Positions 42,217 to 51,409 of a stretch of DNA of 64,000 nt are shown in pieces. Each line of letters starts with the position of its first letter. Within the stretch, counting starts at the first letter, position 1. The position numbers and the translations under genes are program-made. The stretch spans positions 2,046,001 to 2,110,000 of the forward strand of contig OZ241208.1 in NCBI GenBank assembly GCA_965199665.1. Direction: 5' to 3'. Source of the stretch: JAVVHH01 sp965199665. GTDB taxonomy: Bacteria; Pseudomonadota; Alphaproteobacteria; Acetobacterales; Acetobacteraceae. The notes beneath the pieces are model-generated. The model had not been told where the DNA came from. It made no database searches and worked only from the letters and a program-made list of their open reading frames with translations.

Positions 42217-42831
42217 TCATCGCTCCATCAGGTGCCCGAGGCGGCCGGGCTTGGCGGCGGGGCCGATGGAGGCGGCGGCGGCGCGGGCGCAGAGCAGGCG
42301 GAGTTCGGGCGGAACGTTGGCGAGCCAGTGCGGCGGGACGTCGGCGGCGACGAGGCCGAAATCGCGGCAGAGCCCCGCGACCAGCACGCCGGGTCGAGCG
42401 CCGGCGAGGTCGTCGCGTTCCTCTTTCTCGTCATCGGGCGGGTCGAAATCGTCGGCGTCGTCCTCCTCTCCGTCGTCATCGTCGTCGCACTCGGCATCGA
42501 GCTCGGCGTCGACCATGCGGTGGTAGGTGTCGATGTCCATCTTGTGGCGGGCAAAGGCGGTGAGTACGGCGTCGAGCATGTTGGTGATCTGGCCGGCGGC
42601 TTCTTCCGGTGCGGGCGGGAGGGTGCGCAGGTGCAGGGCGGCGGCGACGGCGCGGCGCACCACGGCGGAGAGGAGCAGGAAGTCGCGGGTGACGATCTCC
42701 AGCGGCAGGGCGTGCTTGGCGCGCATCTCGGCGGAGAGGATCTCGATCACGCCGGTCGCGCTGGCGACAAGGGCGGAGAGGATCTGCTGATAGCTCGTGT
42801 AGGGGGCGGGGATGGCGGGCTGTTCGGGCAT
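42217..42831 (-). CDS. Hypothetical protein with acidic tract, 204 aa
   Basis: Unrecognised. Two helical parts (about 1-100 and 145-204) flank a strongly acidic run (ECDDDDDGEEDDADDFDPPDDEKEERDD), about 28 residues of mostly Asp/Glu. No signal peptide, no Cys motif. It sits 14 bp after the convergent xseA stop. Codon pattern in-frame and family-like helical N-terminus (YTSYQQILSALVASATGVIEILSAEMRA) suggest a real cytoplasmic protein, possibly with a basic partner. Confidence 0.6.
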   Translation of the reverse strand: MPEQPAIPAPYTSYQQILSALVASATGVIEILSAEMRAKHALPLEIVTRDFLLLSAVVRRAVAAALHLRTLPPAPEEAAGQITNMLDAVLTAFARHKMDIDTYHRMVDAELDAECDDDDDGEEDDADDFDPPDDEKEERDDLAGARPGVLVAGLCRDFGLVAADVPPHWLANVPPELRLLCARAAAASIGPAAKPGRLGHLMER

Positions 42832-42862
42832 GAACGAAACAGGAACTTATGCCCAGCGGAAG

Positions 42863-44041
42863 TCAATCGGTGGTTGAGGCGGCTCCGGTCCAGCGGGCGA
42901 GCCGGGTGGCAGCTTCGGCCATGTCGGCGGTGCCGCCGCAGTAGCTGAACCGGACGAAGTGGCGGCCGCGGGTGCGGTCGAAATCGGTGCCGGGGCTGGC
43001 GGCGACGCCGGCTTCGGCGAGCATGCGGGCGCAGAAGGCTTCGGCATCGTCCGTGTGGGCGGCGACGTCGGCGTAGAGGTAGAAGGCGCCGTCGGCAGCG
43101 GCGAAGTCCGCGAAGCCAGCCGCTGGGAGCGCTGCGACGAGGTGGTCGCGGGAGGCGCGGTAGCGGGCGACGTTGGCCTCCAGCTCGACGGTGCAGTCCA
43201 TGGCGGCTTCGGCGGCGACCTGAGAAACGTGCGGGGCGGAGATGGCCATGTTCTGGGCGAGGCACTCGACGGGGCGGCGCAGGTCGAGCGGGAGGACGGC
43301 CCAGCCGACGCGCCAGCCGGTCATGCTCCAGTATTTGGAGAAGCTGTTGACCACGATGGCGGTGTCGCTGAAGGCGGCGGCGGTGGCGAGGGGGCGGGTG
43401 TAGTGCAGGCCGTGGTAGATCTCGTCGGAGATCAGGCGGACGCCGTTGGCGTCGCACCAGGTGGCGAGCGCCTTCAGTTCGGCGGGTTCGAGCATGGTTC
43501 CGGCCGGGTTGCCGGGGCTGGCGACGATCAGGCCAGCGGGGGGTGGGTCGAGGCGGGATAGGGCGGCCGGAGTGGGCTGGAAGCGCTCTGCCGGGCCGGC
43601 CTCGAGGATGACGGGCACGAGGCCGAGAGCGGTGAGGATGTTGACGTAGGGCGGATAGAAGGGCGCGGCGAGGGCGATGCGGTCGCCGGGGTCGAAGGCG
43701 GCGAGAAAGGCGAGCGGAAAGGCGCCGCTGGCGCCGGTGGTGACGGCGATGCGGGTGGGCGACAGGTCGAGGCCATACCAGTCGGCGTAGTGGCGGGCGA
43801 TGCGGGCGCGGAGCGAGGGGCGGCCGAAGGCTTCGGTGTAGCCGAGCGGGTCGCCGCGCTGCAGGGCGGCGGCGGCGGCGGCGAGGGCGCCGGCGGGGGC
43901 GCCGGTGCTGGGCTGGCCGACCTCCATGCGGATGATGGCGGGTGCGCCGGGCGGCAGGGCGGCCTGCCGGGCGTTGGCGGCCGCGATGACGTCCATGACG
44001 AGGAAGGGCGGCGCCGACGCGCCGCGTCCCGTTTTCAGCAC
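42863..44041 (-). CDS. Aminotransferase class I/II (PLP-dependent)
   Basis: 392-residue fold-type I aminotransferase. Features: IRMEVGQPSTGAP, TTGASGAFPLAFLAAFDPGD, YPPYVNILTALGLV, SPGNPAGTMLEPAELKAL (NPxG), DEIYHGLHY, the PLP Lys in NSFSKYWSMTGWRVGW and the C-terminal Arg in GRHFVRFSYC. Pattern is closest to the broad AspC-like/valine-pyruvate subgroup. The GTG start at 44041 gives the complete N-terminus. Amino-acid specificity is not readable. Confidence 0.88.
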   Translation of the reverse strand: MLKTGRGASAPPFLVMDVIAAANARQAALPPGAPAIIRMEVGQPSTGAPAGALAAAAAALQRGDPLGYTEAFGRPSLRARIARHYADWYGLDLSPTRIAVTTGASGAFPLAFLAAFDPGDRIALAAPFYPPYVNILTALGLVPVILEAGPAERFQPTPAALSRLDPPPAGLIVASPGNPAGTMLEPAELKALATWCDANGVRLISDEIYHGLHYTRPLATAAAFSDTAIVVNSFSKYWSMTGWRVGWAVLPLDLRRPVECLAQNMAISAPHVSQVAAEAAMDCTVELEANVARYRASRDHLVAALPAAGFADFAAADGAFYLYADVAAHTDDAEAFCARMLAEAGVAASPGTDFDRTRGRHFVRFSYCGGTADMAEAATRLARWTGAASTTD

Positions 44042-44062
44042 GTCAGCGTCCGGCCGGCAGTC

Positions 44063-45400
44063 TCAATTGCCGCCTGCGGCCAGGCCGGGCGTGCGGGGGT
44101 CGACGGCCCAGCTGCAGCTGCCATCGCGGTCGGGCAGGTAGCGGCTGCAAGCGATCGCGTTGGCGCGGCCGGGGGCCGGGACGGGGGCGGGCATGGCGGT
44201 GGCGGAGCCGAGGGCGTTCCGCATGGCCACCGCGGTGGCGATCGGGGCGCTCTCCTGCCCGGTGCCGACGACCGCGGCGCGGAAGCCGCGCAGGCTGGGG
44301 TTCCAGGCGATGGCGGCGGAAAGCAGCGGCGGCGGGTTGGGCGCGGCGGCGAGCACCAGGCCGGTGCCCGGGGCGACCCGGCCGGTGCCGAACAGATTGT
44401 CCATGGTGACGGTGCAGGCGACCGCGTTGCCGTCGCGGTCGAGCGCGAGCCAGCCGGTGGAGGCGGGCAGCGGACGGGCGGCGGGGGCGGGGGCGGCGCC
44501 GCCGGCCGCCAGCGACTGGAACACGGCGGCAGCCTCGGTGCCGCCGGTGTTGGCGAGCGGGAGAAAGGCGACCAGGTCGCGGCCGGCCTGAACGGTCAGG
44601 GGCGCGCCGGTGCGCGGCAGGGCGTCACGCAGGAGCGGGGCGGTAAGGCCGCCGCCGGCGGTGGCGGTGGCAGCGGCGAAGCGGCGGGACAGGCCGCCGA
44701 CGTAGAGGTCGCCGACGCCTTCGGTGCGCAGGGTGGCGATGGTCGCGGCGAGTTCGGGCTGTTGCAGGGTGGCGCCCTCGGCGAGGGGCTGGCCGCCGGG
44801 TCCGAACACGGCGCGGGCGTTGGGGTCCTGCAGGAGGGGGCCGGCGACGACGCCGAGGTCGGCCACCAGGGCACGGGGGATCGGGATGCCGAAGCGGGCG
44901 GCCTGCTCGGCGGGCGACAGGAGCGACTCGAAGGATTGGCGGCCGTAGCGGACGTGCAGCGCGTAGAGGCCGCGGGGGGTCATGGGAACGGCGGCGGGGC
45001 GGTCGGTGCCGGGGCCGGACGTGGCGGCGGCAGCGAGGGGGAACAGGATGGCTTCGGCGTTGCCGGCGCCGGGGCCGGTGCGGCTCGGGTTGTAGGCGAG
45101 GCAGGCGCCACCGCCGCCGAGGCCGGCGCGCGATGGCAGGGTGACGCCGAGCATGAAGCCCATGGCGACGGCGGCGTCGGCGGCGGAACCGCCGGAGGCC
45201 AGGACGTCGCGGCCGGCCAGGGCAGCGCGGGGCTCGTCGGCGACGGCGGCGCCGATGAAGCCGGTCAAGCGCTCGGGCTCCGCGCCGGCGGGGGCGCCGC
45301 CGAGAAAGAAGTCGCGCACGGAGCCGGCCGTGGAGCAGCCGCTCGTGGCCAGGAGCAGCGCGGCGGCGGCCAGCCGGGTCGCCCGTGTCACCCGGGCCAT
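44063..45400 (-). CDS. Gamma-glutamyltranspeptidase-like lipoprotein (degenerate core)
   Basis: 445 residues. Lipobox in LLLATSGCSTAG, then GGT-fold landmarks: GGSAADAAVAMGFMLGVTLPSRAGLGGGGACL and NAVACTVTMDNLFGTGRVAPGTG. In normal GGT the autoprocessing nucleophile lies in a T-T-H-x-x-x-x-D element; here the aligned stretch is S-T-G-x-x-x-x-D, so Thr may be replaced by Ser and the His is lost. The protein is also shorter than the usual 530-580. Probably an exported, possibly inactive or altered GGT relative. Start 45400 chosen for the lipobox; 45439/45442 are longer options. Confidence 0.72.
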   Translation of the reverse strand: MARVTRATRLAAAALLLATSGCSTAGSVRDFFLGGAPAGAEPERLTGFIGAAVADEPRAALAGRDVLASGGSAADAAVAMGFMLGVTLPSRAGLGGGGACLAYNPSRTGPGAGNAEAILFPLAAAATSGPGTDRPAAVPMTPRGLYALHVRYGRQSFESLLSPAEQAARFGIPIPRALVADLGVVAGPLLQDPNARAVFGPGGQPLAEGATLQQPELAATIATLRTEGVGDLYVGGLSRRFAAATATAGGGLTAPLLRDALPRTGAPLTVQAGRDLVAFLPLANTGGTEAAAVFQSLAAGGAAPAPAARPLPASTGWLALDRDGNAVACTVTMDNLFGTGRVAPGTGLVLAAAPNPPPLLSAAIAWNPSLRGFRAAVVGTGQESAPIATAVAMRNALGSATAMPAPVPAPGRANAIACSRYLPDRDGSCSWAVDPRTPGLAAGGN

Positions 45401-45490
45401 GTTCTGCTGCTGTTGCACCCGCCGCACCGCCGTCGCCATCATCCGCGACCCCATAGCCGCCCGCACGAGTGTGGGCAAATGCTTCGGCCC

Positions 45491-45506
45491 GCCCGGCATG
45501 CCGGGC
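45491..45506. promoter_or_regulatory. Perfect 16-bp palindrome between divergent envelope genes
   Basis: GCCCGGCATGCCGGGC is an exact palindrome lying between the GGT-like gene (minus) and the DsbA-like gene (plus). It is flanked by a direct repeat GGGCAAAxGCTTCG (about 45474 and 45504). Could be a repressor operator or an extended stem in the leader; untested. Confidence 0.35.
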
Positions 45507-45565
45507 AAACGCTTCGCCTCCCCAGCGCGCCGTGGTAAGCGGCGACCATCCTTCAGGAGATCGCC

Positions 45566-46303
45566 ATGCGCCCTGCCCTGCTGCTCAGCCTCCTCCTGCT
45601 TCCGCTGGCGCTCCGGCCAGCCTCGGCAGACGGGTTCACGCCGGCGCAGCGCGCGGAGGTCGTGGCGATCATGCGCGACGCGCTCCGGACCGACCCCTCC
45701 ATTCTGCGCGACGCCGTTCTGGCGATGCAGCAGGCGGAGGCCCAGGGTCAGGAACGGGAGAGCGCGGCGGCGCTGGCGCGGATCGGGCCGCGGCTGCACG
45801 ACAAGGCGGATCCGGTGGAGGGCAACCCCAACGGCGACGTGACGGTGGTGGAGTTTTTCGACACGCGCTGCCCGTATTGCAAGCGGATGCTGCCGGTGAT
45901 CGCGGAGCTGGTGCGGCAGGACCCCCGCGTGCGGGTGGAGCTGAAGGATATGCCGATCCTGGGTCCGGCAAGCCTGCTGGAAAGTCGGGCGCTGTTGGCC
46001 GCGCAGCGCCAGGGCGGCTACCTCAAGCTGCGGGACGCGGTCATGGGCGCGGGCGGTAACGCGCCCCCCACGGTGGAAGGGTTGCGGGCGACGGCGGAGC
46101 GGCTCGGGCTGGATGGCGCGCAACTGGTGCGCGACATGGACGACCCAGCGATCCGGGCGCGGCTGGCGGCCACGGTCGCATTGGGCCAGGAGATCGGCAT
46201 CCAGGGCACGCCGGCAATGGTCATCGGCACGACCGTGCTGGCGGGCGCGACGGACGTGGCCGGGCTGCAGGAAGCGATCGCGGCGACGCGGACCCGGCGC
46301 TAG
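45566..46303 (+). CDS. DsbA/ScsC-like periplasmic thiol oxidoreductase
   Basis: 245 residues. Signal peptide MRPALLLSLLLLPLALRPASA, then a helical N-terminal arm (FTPAQRAEVVAIMRDALRTDPSILRDAVLAMQ), as in trimeric ScsC/copper-resistance Dsb proteins. Thioredoxin fold with active site CPYC (C102/C105) in DTRCPYCKRMLPV and cis-Pro loop GIQGTPAMVIG. Forms or isomerises disulfides in periplasmic proteins, inferred from motif. AGGAG before the ATG fixes the start. Divergent from the GGT-like gene. Confidence 0.9.
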   Translation: MRPALLLSLLLLPLALRPASADGFTPAQRAEVVAIMRDALRTDPSILRDAVLAMQQAEAQGQERESAAALARIGPRLHDKADPVEGNPNGDVTVVEFFDTRCPYCKRMLPVIAELVRQDPRVRVELKDMPILGPASLLESRALLAAQRQGGYLKLRDAVMGAGGNAPPTVEGLRATAERLGLDGAQLVRDMDDPAIRARLAATVALGQEIGIQGTPAMVIGTTVLAGATDVAGLQEAIAATRTRR

Positions 46304-46320
46304 CGCGCGGCCGTCTAACC

Positions 46321-46761
46321 TCAGCGGACGAAGATACGGATCTCGTGGGCAACGCCGGCGAGCGGGCGGGCGGACAGGTTGACCCGGGCGGCGGGAATGC
46401 TTGCGGAGACGATGGTCTGGGCGACGTCGGCGGCTTCGGGGCCGGCCTGGGTGCCCGGCGTGATCTCCACCACGTCGAACACCACGGTCGCCTTGCGGGC
46501 GCGGGCGGCGGCCACGGCGCGGCGGATGCTGTCGCGCGCATCGGGCGGCACGGGCAGGCGAATGCTGAGCAAGGGCGGCGGGCCCTCGAGCGGCGGGGCC
46601 AAGGGCGGCGGCGGCGTGGGCGGCAGCGGGCGGACCGGCGGCTTGCCGGCATCGGCGTCGAAGAAACGCTGGTCGATCAACGTGCAGCCGGACAGAAGAC
46701 CACAAAGAGGGCCGGCAAGCGCGACCAGGACCGCCCGGCGGCCACCAAACAATTGCGCCAT
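46321..46761 (-). CDS. Hypothetical lipoprotein, 146 aa
   Basis: Signal with lipobox (VLVALAGPLCGLLSGC), then a Pro-rich linker (RPLPPTPPPPLAPPLEGPPP region) and a compact C-terminal domain (RLPVPPDARDSIRRAVAAARARKATVVFDVVEI, VAHEIRIFVR) with alternating strands. No family recognised. Convergent with the DsbA-like gene. Start ATG 46761 fixes the signal; the larger frame is a shadow of the M20 gene. Confidence 0.6.
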   Translation of the reverse strand: MAQLFGGRRAVLVALAGPLCGLLSGCTLIDQRFFDADAGKPPVRPLPPTPPPPLAPPLEGPPPLLSIRLPVPPDARDSIRRAVAAARARKATVVFDVVEITPGTQAGPEAADVAQTIVSASIPAARVNLSARPLAGVAHEIRIFVR

Positions 46762-46818
46762 GGGCAACTCCGTCGCTCCCGCGCTATCTAGCCGCGACGG
46801 CGCGAGGGGACAATCGCA

Positions 46819-48096
46819 ATGGCGACGGCTACCAGCACGACGGATCTCACCACGGGCGGCAATCAGCGCATCGACGGGCGCCGGCTGTGGGACAGCCTCA
46901 TGGAGATGGCGCAGATCGGCGGCACGCCTAAGGGCGGGGTGCGGCGGCTGGCGCTGACGGAGGTGGACCGGGCCGGGCGGGACCGGTTCCGCGCGTTGTG
47001 CGAGGCAGCGGGGCTGCAGGTGCGGGTCGACGCGATGGGCAACATGTTCGCGCGACGGCCGGGGCGGGATCCCGATCGGCCGCCGGTGCTGTTCGGCAGC
47101 CATCTCGACAGCCAGCCCAGCGGCGGCAAGTTCGACGGGGCGCTGGGCGTGATGGCCGGGCTGGAGCTGATGCGGACGCTGAACGACCTGGAACAGGTCA
47201 CGGAGGCACCGCTGGAGCTGGTGAACTGGACGGACGAGGAAGGCAGCCGGTTCGGCAAGAGCCTGATGGGCTCGGGCGTGTGGGCCGGCCTTTACGACCC
47301 GGCGGAGACAGAGGCGATGCGCGATCTGGACGGGATCGCGGTCGGGTCGGCGCTGGACGCGATCGGCTACCGCGGGGCAGCGCCGGCGCGGCCGTTCGCG
47401 GCGGATGCGTATTTCGAGCTGCACATCGAGCAGGGCCCGGTGCTGGAGCGCGAGGGCCGGCAGATCGGGGTGGTGACGGGCGGGCAGGCGCAGGTCTGGT
47501 ACGACCTGGTGGCGACCGGGCGCGACAGCCATGCCGGCACCACGCCGCCGGGGATGCGTCGTGATGCGCTAGCGGCGGCGGCACGGATCATCGGGCTGGT
47601 GGACCGGACCATGCGGGCGCGGGGCGAGGACGGGCGGGGCACGGTAGGCCAACTCGTGGTGGTGCCGAACAGCCGCAACGTGGTGCCGGGCGAGGTGCGG
47701 TTCTCCGTGGAGTTCCGGCATCCGGACACGGCGGAGATGGAGCGGATCGCGGATGCGTTCCCGGCGGAGGCGAGCGCGCTGGCGGCCGAAGGCGGTGTCG
47801 AGCTGGCGGTGACCGAGCTGTTCCGGCTGCCGGCGCAGCCCTTCGATACCGGCTGCGTCGAGCTGGTGCGGGACGCGGCGGCGGCACTGGGACTGTCGAC
47901 GCGGGAAATCGTGTCGGGTGCGGGTCACGACGCGATCTACGTGGCGCGGCACGTGCCGACGGCGATGATCTTCACGCCTTGTAAAGACGGACTCAGCCAT
48001 AACGAGGCCGAGAGTATCGAGCCAGCGGAGGCGGAGGCGGGTGCGCAGGTGTTGTTCAGGGCCGTGTTGGCGCGGGCCAACCGGCCGCGGGATTGA
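46819..48096 (+). CDS. M20 hydrolase, N-carbamoyl-L-amino acid/allantoate amidohydrolase type
   Basis: 425-residue binuclear-metal amidase. Landmarks: GNMFARRPGRDPDRPPVLFGSHLDSQPSGGKFDGALGVMAGLEL (His and Asp ligands), NWTDEEGSRFGKSLMGSGVWAG (catalytic Glu), HIEQGPVLEREGRQIGVVTG, and C-terminal SGAGHDAIYVARHVPTAMIFTPCKDGLSHNEAE. This is the hydantoin-route or ureide-type subfamily. 12 kb downstream lie hyuAB genes of another amide-ring-opening family, which may or may not be connected. ATG 46819. Confidence 0.9.
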   Translation: MATATSTTDLTTGGNQRIDGRRLWDSLMEMAQIGGTPKGGVRRLALTEVDRAGRDRFRALCEAAGLQVRVDAMGNMFARRPGRDPDRPPVLFGSHLDSQPSGGKFDGALGVMAGLELMRTLNDLEQVTEAPLELVNWTDEEGSRFGKSLMGSGVWAGLYDPAETEAMRDLDGIAVGSALDAIGYRGAAPARPFAADAYFELHIEQGPVLEREGRQIGVVTGGQAQVWYDLVATGRDSHAGTTPPGMRRDALAAAARIIGLVDRTMRARGEDGRGTVGQLVVVPNSRNVVPGEVRFSVEFRHPDTAEMERIADAFPAEASALAAEGGVELAVTELFRLPAQPFDTGCVELVRDAAAALGLSTREIVSGAGHDAIYVARHVPTAMIFTPCKDGLSHNEAESIEPAEAEAGAQVLFRAVLARANRPRD

Positions 48097-48105
48097 TCGC
48101 GGCTG

Positions 48106-49242
48106 ATGCTGGACCCGGCCGCGCCGCGCTCGGAGCTGAAGGCGCTGACCTCGTTGCGGGGGTTGGCGGCGATGGCGGTCGTGCTGCAGCATTTCTCGGC
48201 CACGGCGCAGCTCAACACCCAGGCCTGGATCCCGTCGCTGGTGCCGCACGGCTACATGGCCGTGGACTTCTTCTTCGTGCTGAGCGGCTTCATCATGTCC
48301 TACACCTATCTCGCCGGGTTCCAGGCGATCGGGATGCGGGCCTACCTGCCGTTCCTGTGGAAGCGGGTGGCGCGCATCTTCCCGCTGGGGCTGGCGGTGA
48401 CCGCGAGCATCCTGTGCGCCGGGGCGATCGCCGGGCTGTTCGGGCTTGAGTGGCTGTTCCTGAAGGTCACGGCGCCGGGAGGACTCTCGGCCATGGTGCT
48501 GGTCAACGTGCTGCATCTGCAGGGCTTCCTGCCGGAATACAACCTCAACGATCCGTCGTGGTCGGTCAGTGTCGAGCTGGGGGCCTACCTGTTGTTCCCG
48601 CTGTTGATCGCGCTGATGTTCCGGGCGCTGGTGGTCGTGACGGCGGTGTGGACCGGGCTGGGAGTGGCGTTCCTGATCGGGATGTCCAGGCTGGACCCGG
48701 CAGGCGGGCTGGCTGTGCGCTGGGCGCCGCTGGATTTCGGGCGCTGCGTGGTGGAGTTCGGGTTCGGCATGCTGGTGTATCGGGCGTATCGGCGGCCGTC
48801 ATGGCTGCACGCGGTGGCCGCGGATCGCTGGACGTGGGGCTTCGCGGCGGCGGCATGCGCGGCGCTGATGTTGCGCAACGACTTGCTGGCCGTGCTCTTC
48901 TTTCCGCCGCTGGTGCTGGCATTCGCCCTCAATAAAGGGCAGGCCGGGCGGGCGCTCTCGCATCCGGTGCTGCATTACATCGGTGTGATCTCGTTCTCGA
49001 TCTATCTGGTGCACCACATGTTCCGGGTGCCGCTGTTCTGGGCGGTGCGGCAATGGCACCCGGCGCCGCTCTCGGCGGCCACCGCGTTGGGGTCGGCTCT
49101 GGTGGGTTCATTGCTCGTGCTGCCGGTGGCGGCGCTGGCCTACCGGGCGGTCGAGCGGCCGGGGCGAGACGCGATGAACGGCGCGCTGCGGCGGATCAAC
49201 CCGCGGCTGCTGCGGTCCCCTCCGGTGCGGCCGGCAGACTGA
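48106..49242 (+). CDS. Acyltransferase 3 family membrane protein
   Basis: 378-residue inner-membrane O-acyltransferase. About ten hydrophobic helices; the N-terminal ALTSLRGLAAMAVVLQHFS holds the R-x10-H catalytic arrangement; PSWSVSVELGAYLLFPLLIAL and HPVLHYIGVISFSIYLVHHM are family marks. Acylates surface polysaccharide, O-antigen or another extracytoplasmic sugar, inferred. 9 bp after the M20 gene, possibly in one transcript. No glycan genes are adjacent. Confidence 0.85.
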   Translation: MLDPAAPRSELKALTSLRGLAAMAVVLQHFSATAQLNTQAWIPSLVPHGYMAVDFFFVLSGFIMSYTYLAGFQAIGMRAYLPFLWKRVARIFPLGLAVTASILCAGAIAGLFGLEWLFLKVTAPGGLSAMVLVNVLHLQGFLPEYNLNDPSWSVSVELGAYLLFPLLIALMFRALVVVTAVWTGLGVAFLIGMSRLDPAGGLAVRWAPLDFGRCVVEFGFGMLVYRAYRRPSWLHAVAADRWTWGFAAAACAALMLRNDLLAVLFFPPLVLAFALNKGQAGRALSHPVLHYIGVISFSIYLVHHMFRVPLFWAVRQWHPAPLSAATALGSALVGSLLVLPVAALAYRAVERPGRDAMNGALRRINPRLLRSPPVRPAD

Positions 49243-49340
49243 CGCCACGGGGGTCACGCGAGCGGCCGGACGGGGGGCTGGCAGGGCTGGGGCTTGTGGC
49301 CGTTCCCGGGCGCCCGTATAGCCCGGCATCGAGGAGATTG

Positions 49341-51395
49341 ATGTCGGGATCACGCGCAACGGAGAGAGCCTGGTCATCGGGCGCGCCCCACCCGGCCCCC
49401 CAAGACGCGATTTTGGCGCGGCCGGTCACGCCGGAGCGGCGGATGGCGGATGCGCTGCGGATCCTGGCGATCGACGCAATCGAGACGGCCGGGTCGGGCC
49501 ATCCGGGCATGCCGCTGGGCATGGCGGACGCGGCAACCGTGCTGTGGACCAAGTTCATGCGCTTCGACGCGGCCGATCCGCGCTGGCCGGACCGCGACCG
49601 GTTCGTCCTCTCGGCCGGTCATGGTTCGATGCTTCTGTATGCACTGCTTCACCTGACCGGCCATGCCGGGATGGGGAGCGACGAGCTGGCGCGGTTCCGC
49701 CGGCTCGATAGCCCGGCGGGCGGGCACCCGGAGTACGGCGCGCATCCCGCGATCGAGACCACCACCGGCCCGCTCGGGCAGGGGCTGGCCAACGCCGTCG
49801 GAATGGCGCTGGCGGAGCGGATGCTGGCGGCGCGGTTCGGCCGCAGCCTGGTGGATCACCGCACCTGGGTGATCGCCTCGGATGGCGACCTGATGCAGGG
49901 CGTCGCGCACGAGGCGGTCGAACTGGCGGGGCATCTGCGGCTGGAGAAGCTGACCGTGCTTTGGGACGACAACGCGGTCTCGCTGGACGGGGAGACCGGG
50001 CTGTCGCAATCGGGCGACGTGTTGAAGCGTTTCGCCGCGCAGGGCTGGGCGACGCGACGGGTGGACGGGCACGACCCCGCGCAACTGGCGGCCGCGCTGG
50101 CGCAGGCCATGCGGTCGCGCAAGCCCACGCTGATCGCCTGCCGCACCGTGATCGGGCTGACGGCGCCGACCAAGGCGGGAACGGCGGCCGCGCATGGCGT
50201 ACCATTGGGCCGGTGCGAGGCGGAGGCGGCGCGCCTGGCGCTGTGCTGGGCCGAGGCGGACGGCACGGTGCCGGACGACGTGAGCCATCAATGGGCGGTG
50301 GCCGGCGCACGCGGGGCGGCGGGCCGGCGGGCCTGGCTGAAGCGGTTGACCAAGCATCCGATGCGGGCCGAGTTCGAGCGTGTGATGGCGGGGCGGCTGC
50401 CGGAGAATTGGCGCGAGCCGATTGCCGCGCTGCGGGCGGATATTGCGGCCGAGCGGGTCCCGGTCTCGGGCCGTGACACCGGGCAACGGGCGTTGAGCGC
50501 GCTGGCGGCAGCATTGCCGGAGCTGGTGGGCGGTTCGGCCGATGCCGGCACCTCGACCCGGACGCTGCCGCCCGGCATCGCGACGGTGGGGCCGGGGCGG
50601 TATGGCGGGCGCTACGTGCATTTCGGCGTGCGCGAGCATGCGATGGCGGCGGCGCTGAACGGGATCGCGCTGCATGGCGGGTTTCTGCCGTATGGCGGCA
50701 GCTTCTGCGCGTTCAGCGACTACATGCGCCCGGCGCTCCGGCTAGCGGCGATGATGCGGCTGCGGGTCGTGCACGTGTTGACGCATGACGGCATCGGCGT
50801 CGGCGAGGATGGGCCGACGCACCAGCCGGTGGAGCAGATCGCCAGCTACCGGGCGATGCCGGGGATGCACGTGTTCCGCCCGGCGGACGCGCTGGAGACG
50901 GCCGAGTGCTGGGAAGTCGCGATCCGGCGCAGCTCGGGGCCGAGCCTGCTGCTGTTGTCGCGGCAAGACCTGCTGCCGTTGCGGCAGGACGCGACGGAGA
51001 ACCGGTGCTCGCGGGGTGGATACGTGTTGCAGGAGGCAGACGGGCCGCGGCAGGCGACGCTGATCGCCACCGGGTCGGAAGTGTCGATCGCGCTGGCGGC
51101 GCGGGGGCAACTGGCCGAACTCGGCATTCCGGTGGCGGTGGTGTCCCTGCCCTGCTGGGAGTTGTTCGCGCAGCAGGACGAGGGCTATCGCGCCGATGTG
51201 CTCGGCGCGGTGCCGCGGGTTGGGATCGAGGCGGCCAGCGGCTTCGGCTGGGAGCGCTGGATCGGCGAAAGCGGGATTTTCATCGGCATGACCGGCTTCG
51301 GGGCCTCGGCCCCGCACGCCGACCTTTACCGGCATTTCGGCATCACGCCGGAGGCCATCACCGCCGCGGTACGACGCCGCGTGCTTCCACACTGA
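49341..51395 (+). CDS. tkt: Transketolase
   Basis: 684-residue ThDP enzyme of the pentose-phosphate/Calvin routes. N-terminal ThDP/Mg: GHGSMLLYALLHLTGH, ASDGDLMQGVAHEAVELAGHL and NAVSLDG; central pyrimidine half with FGVREHAMAAALNGIALHGG and the Glu; DGIGVGEDGPTHQPVEQ near 480; C-terminal domain RVGIEAASGFGWERW. GAGGAG 5 nt before the ATG supports the start; the longer frame upstream is rejected. First gene of tkt-gap-pgk. Confidence 0.95.
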   Translation: MSGSRATERAWSSGAPHPAPQDAILARPVTPERRMADALRILAIDAIETAGSGHPGMPLGMADAATVLWTKFMRFDAADPRWPDRDRFVLSAGHGSMLLYALLHLTGHAGMGSDELARFRRLDSPAGGHPEYGAHPAIETTTGPLGQGLANAVGMALAERMLAARFGRSLVDHRTWVIASDGDLMQGVAHEAVELAGHLRLEKLTVLWDDNAVSLDGETGLSQSGDVLKRFAAQGWATRRVDGHDPAQLAAALAQAMRSRKPTLIACRTVIGLTAPTKAGTAAAHGVPLGRCEAEAARLALCWAEADGTVPDDVSHQWAVAGARGAAGRRAWLKRLTKHPMRAEFERVMAGRLPENWREPIAALRADIAAERVPVSGRDTGQRALSALAAALPELVGGSADAGTSTRTLPPGIATVGPGRYGGRYVHFGVREHAMAAALNGIALHGGFLPYGGSFCAFSDYMRPALRLAAMMRLRVVHVLTHDGIGVGEDGPTHQPVEQIASYRAMPGMHVFRPADALETAECWEVAIRRSSGPSLLLLSRQDLLPLRQDATENRCSRGGYVLQEADGPRQATLIATGSEVSIALAARGQLAELGIPVAVVSLPCWELFAQQDEGYRADVLGAVPRVGIEAASGFGWERWIGESGIFIGMTGFGASAPHADLYRHFGITPEAITAAVRRRVLPH

Positions 51396-51409
51396 AGGGA
51401 AACGAACCC

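Noticed and set aside
44063..46705. An 880-codon minus frame
   Set aside because: The GGT-like gene occupies only up to 45400; beyond it the frame is antisense to the DsbA-like gene.
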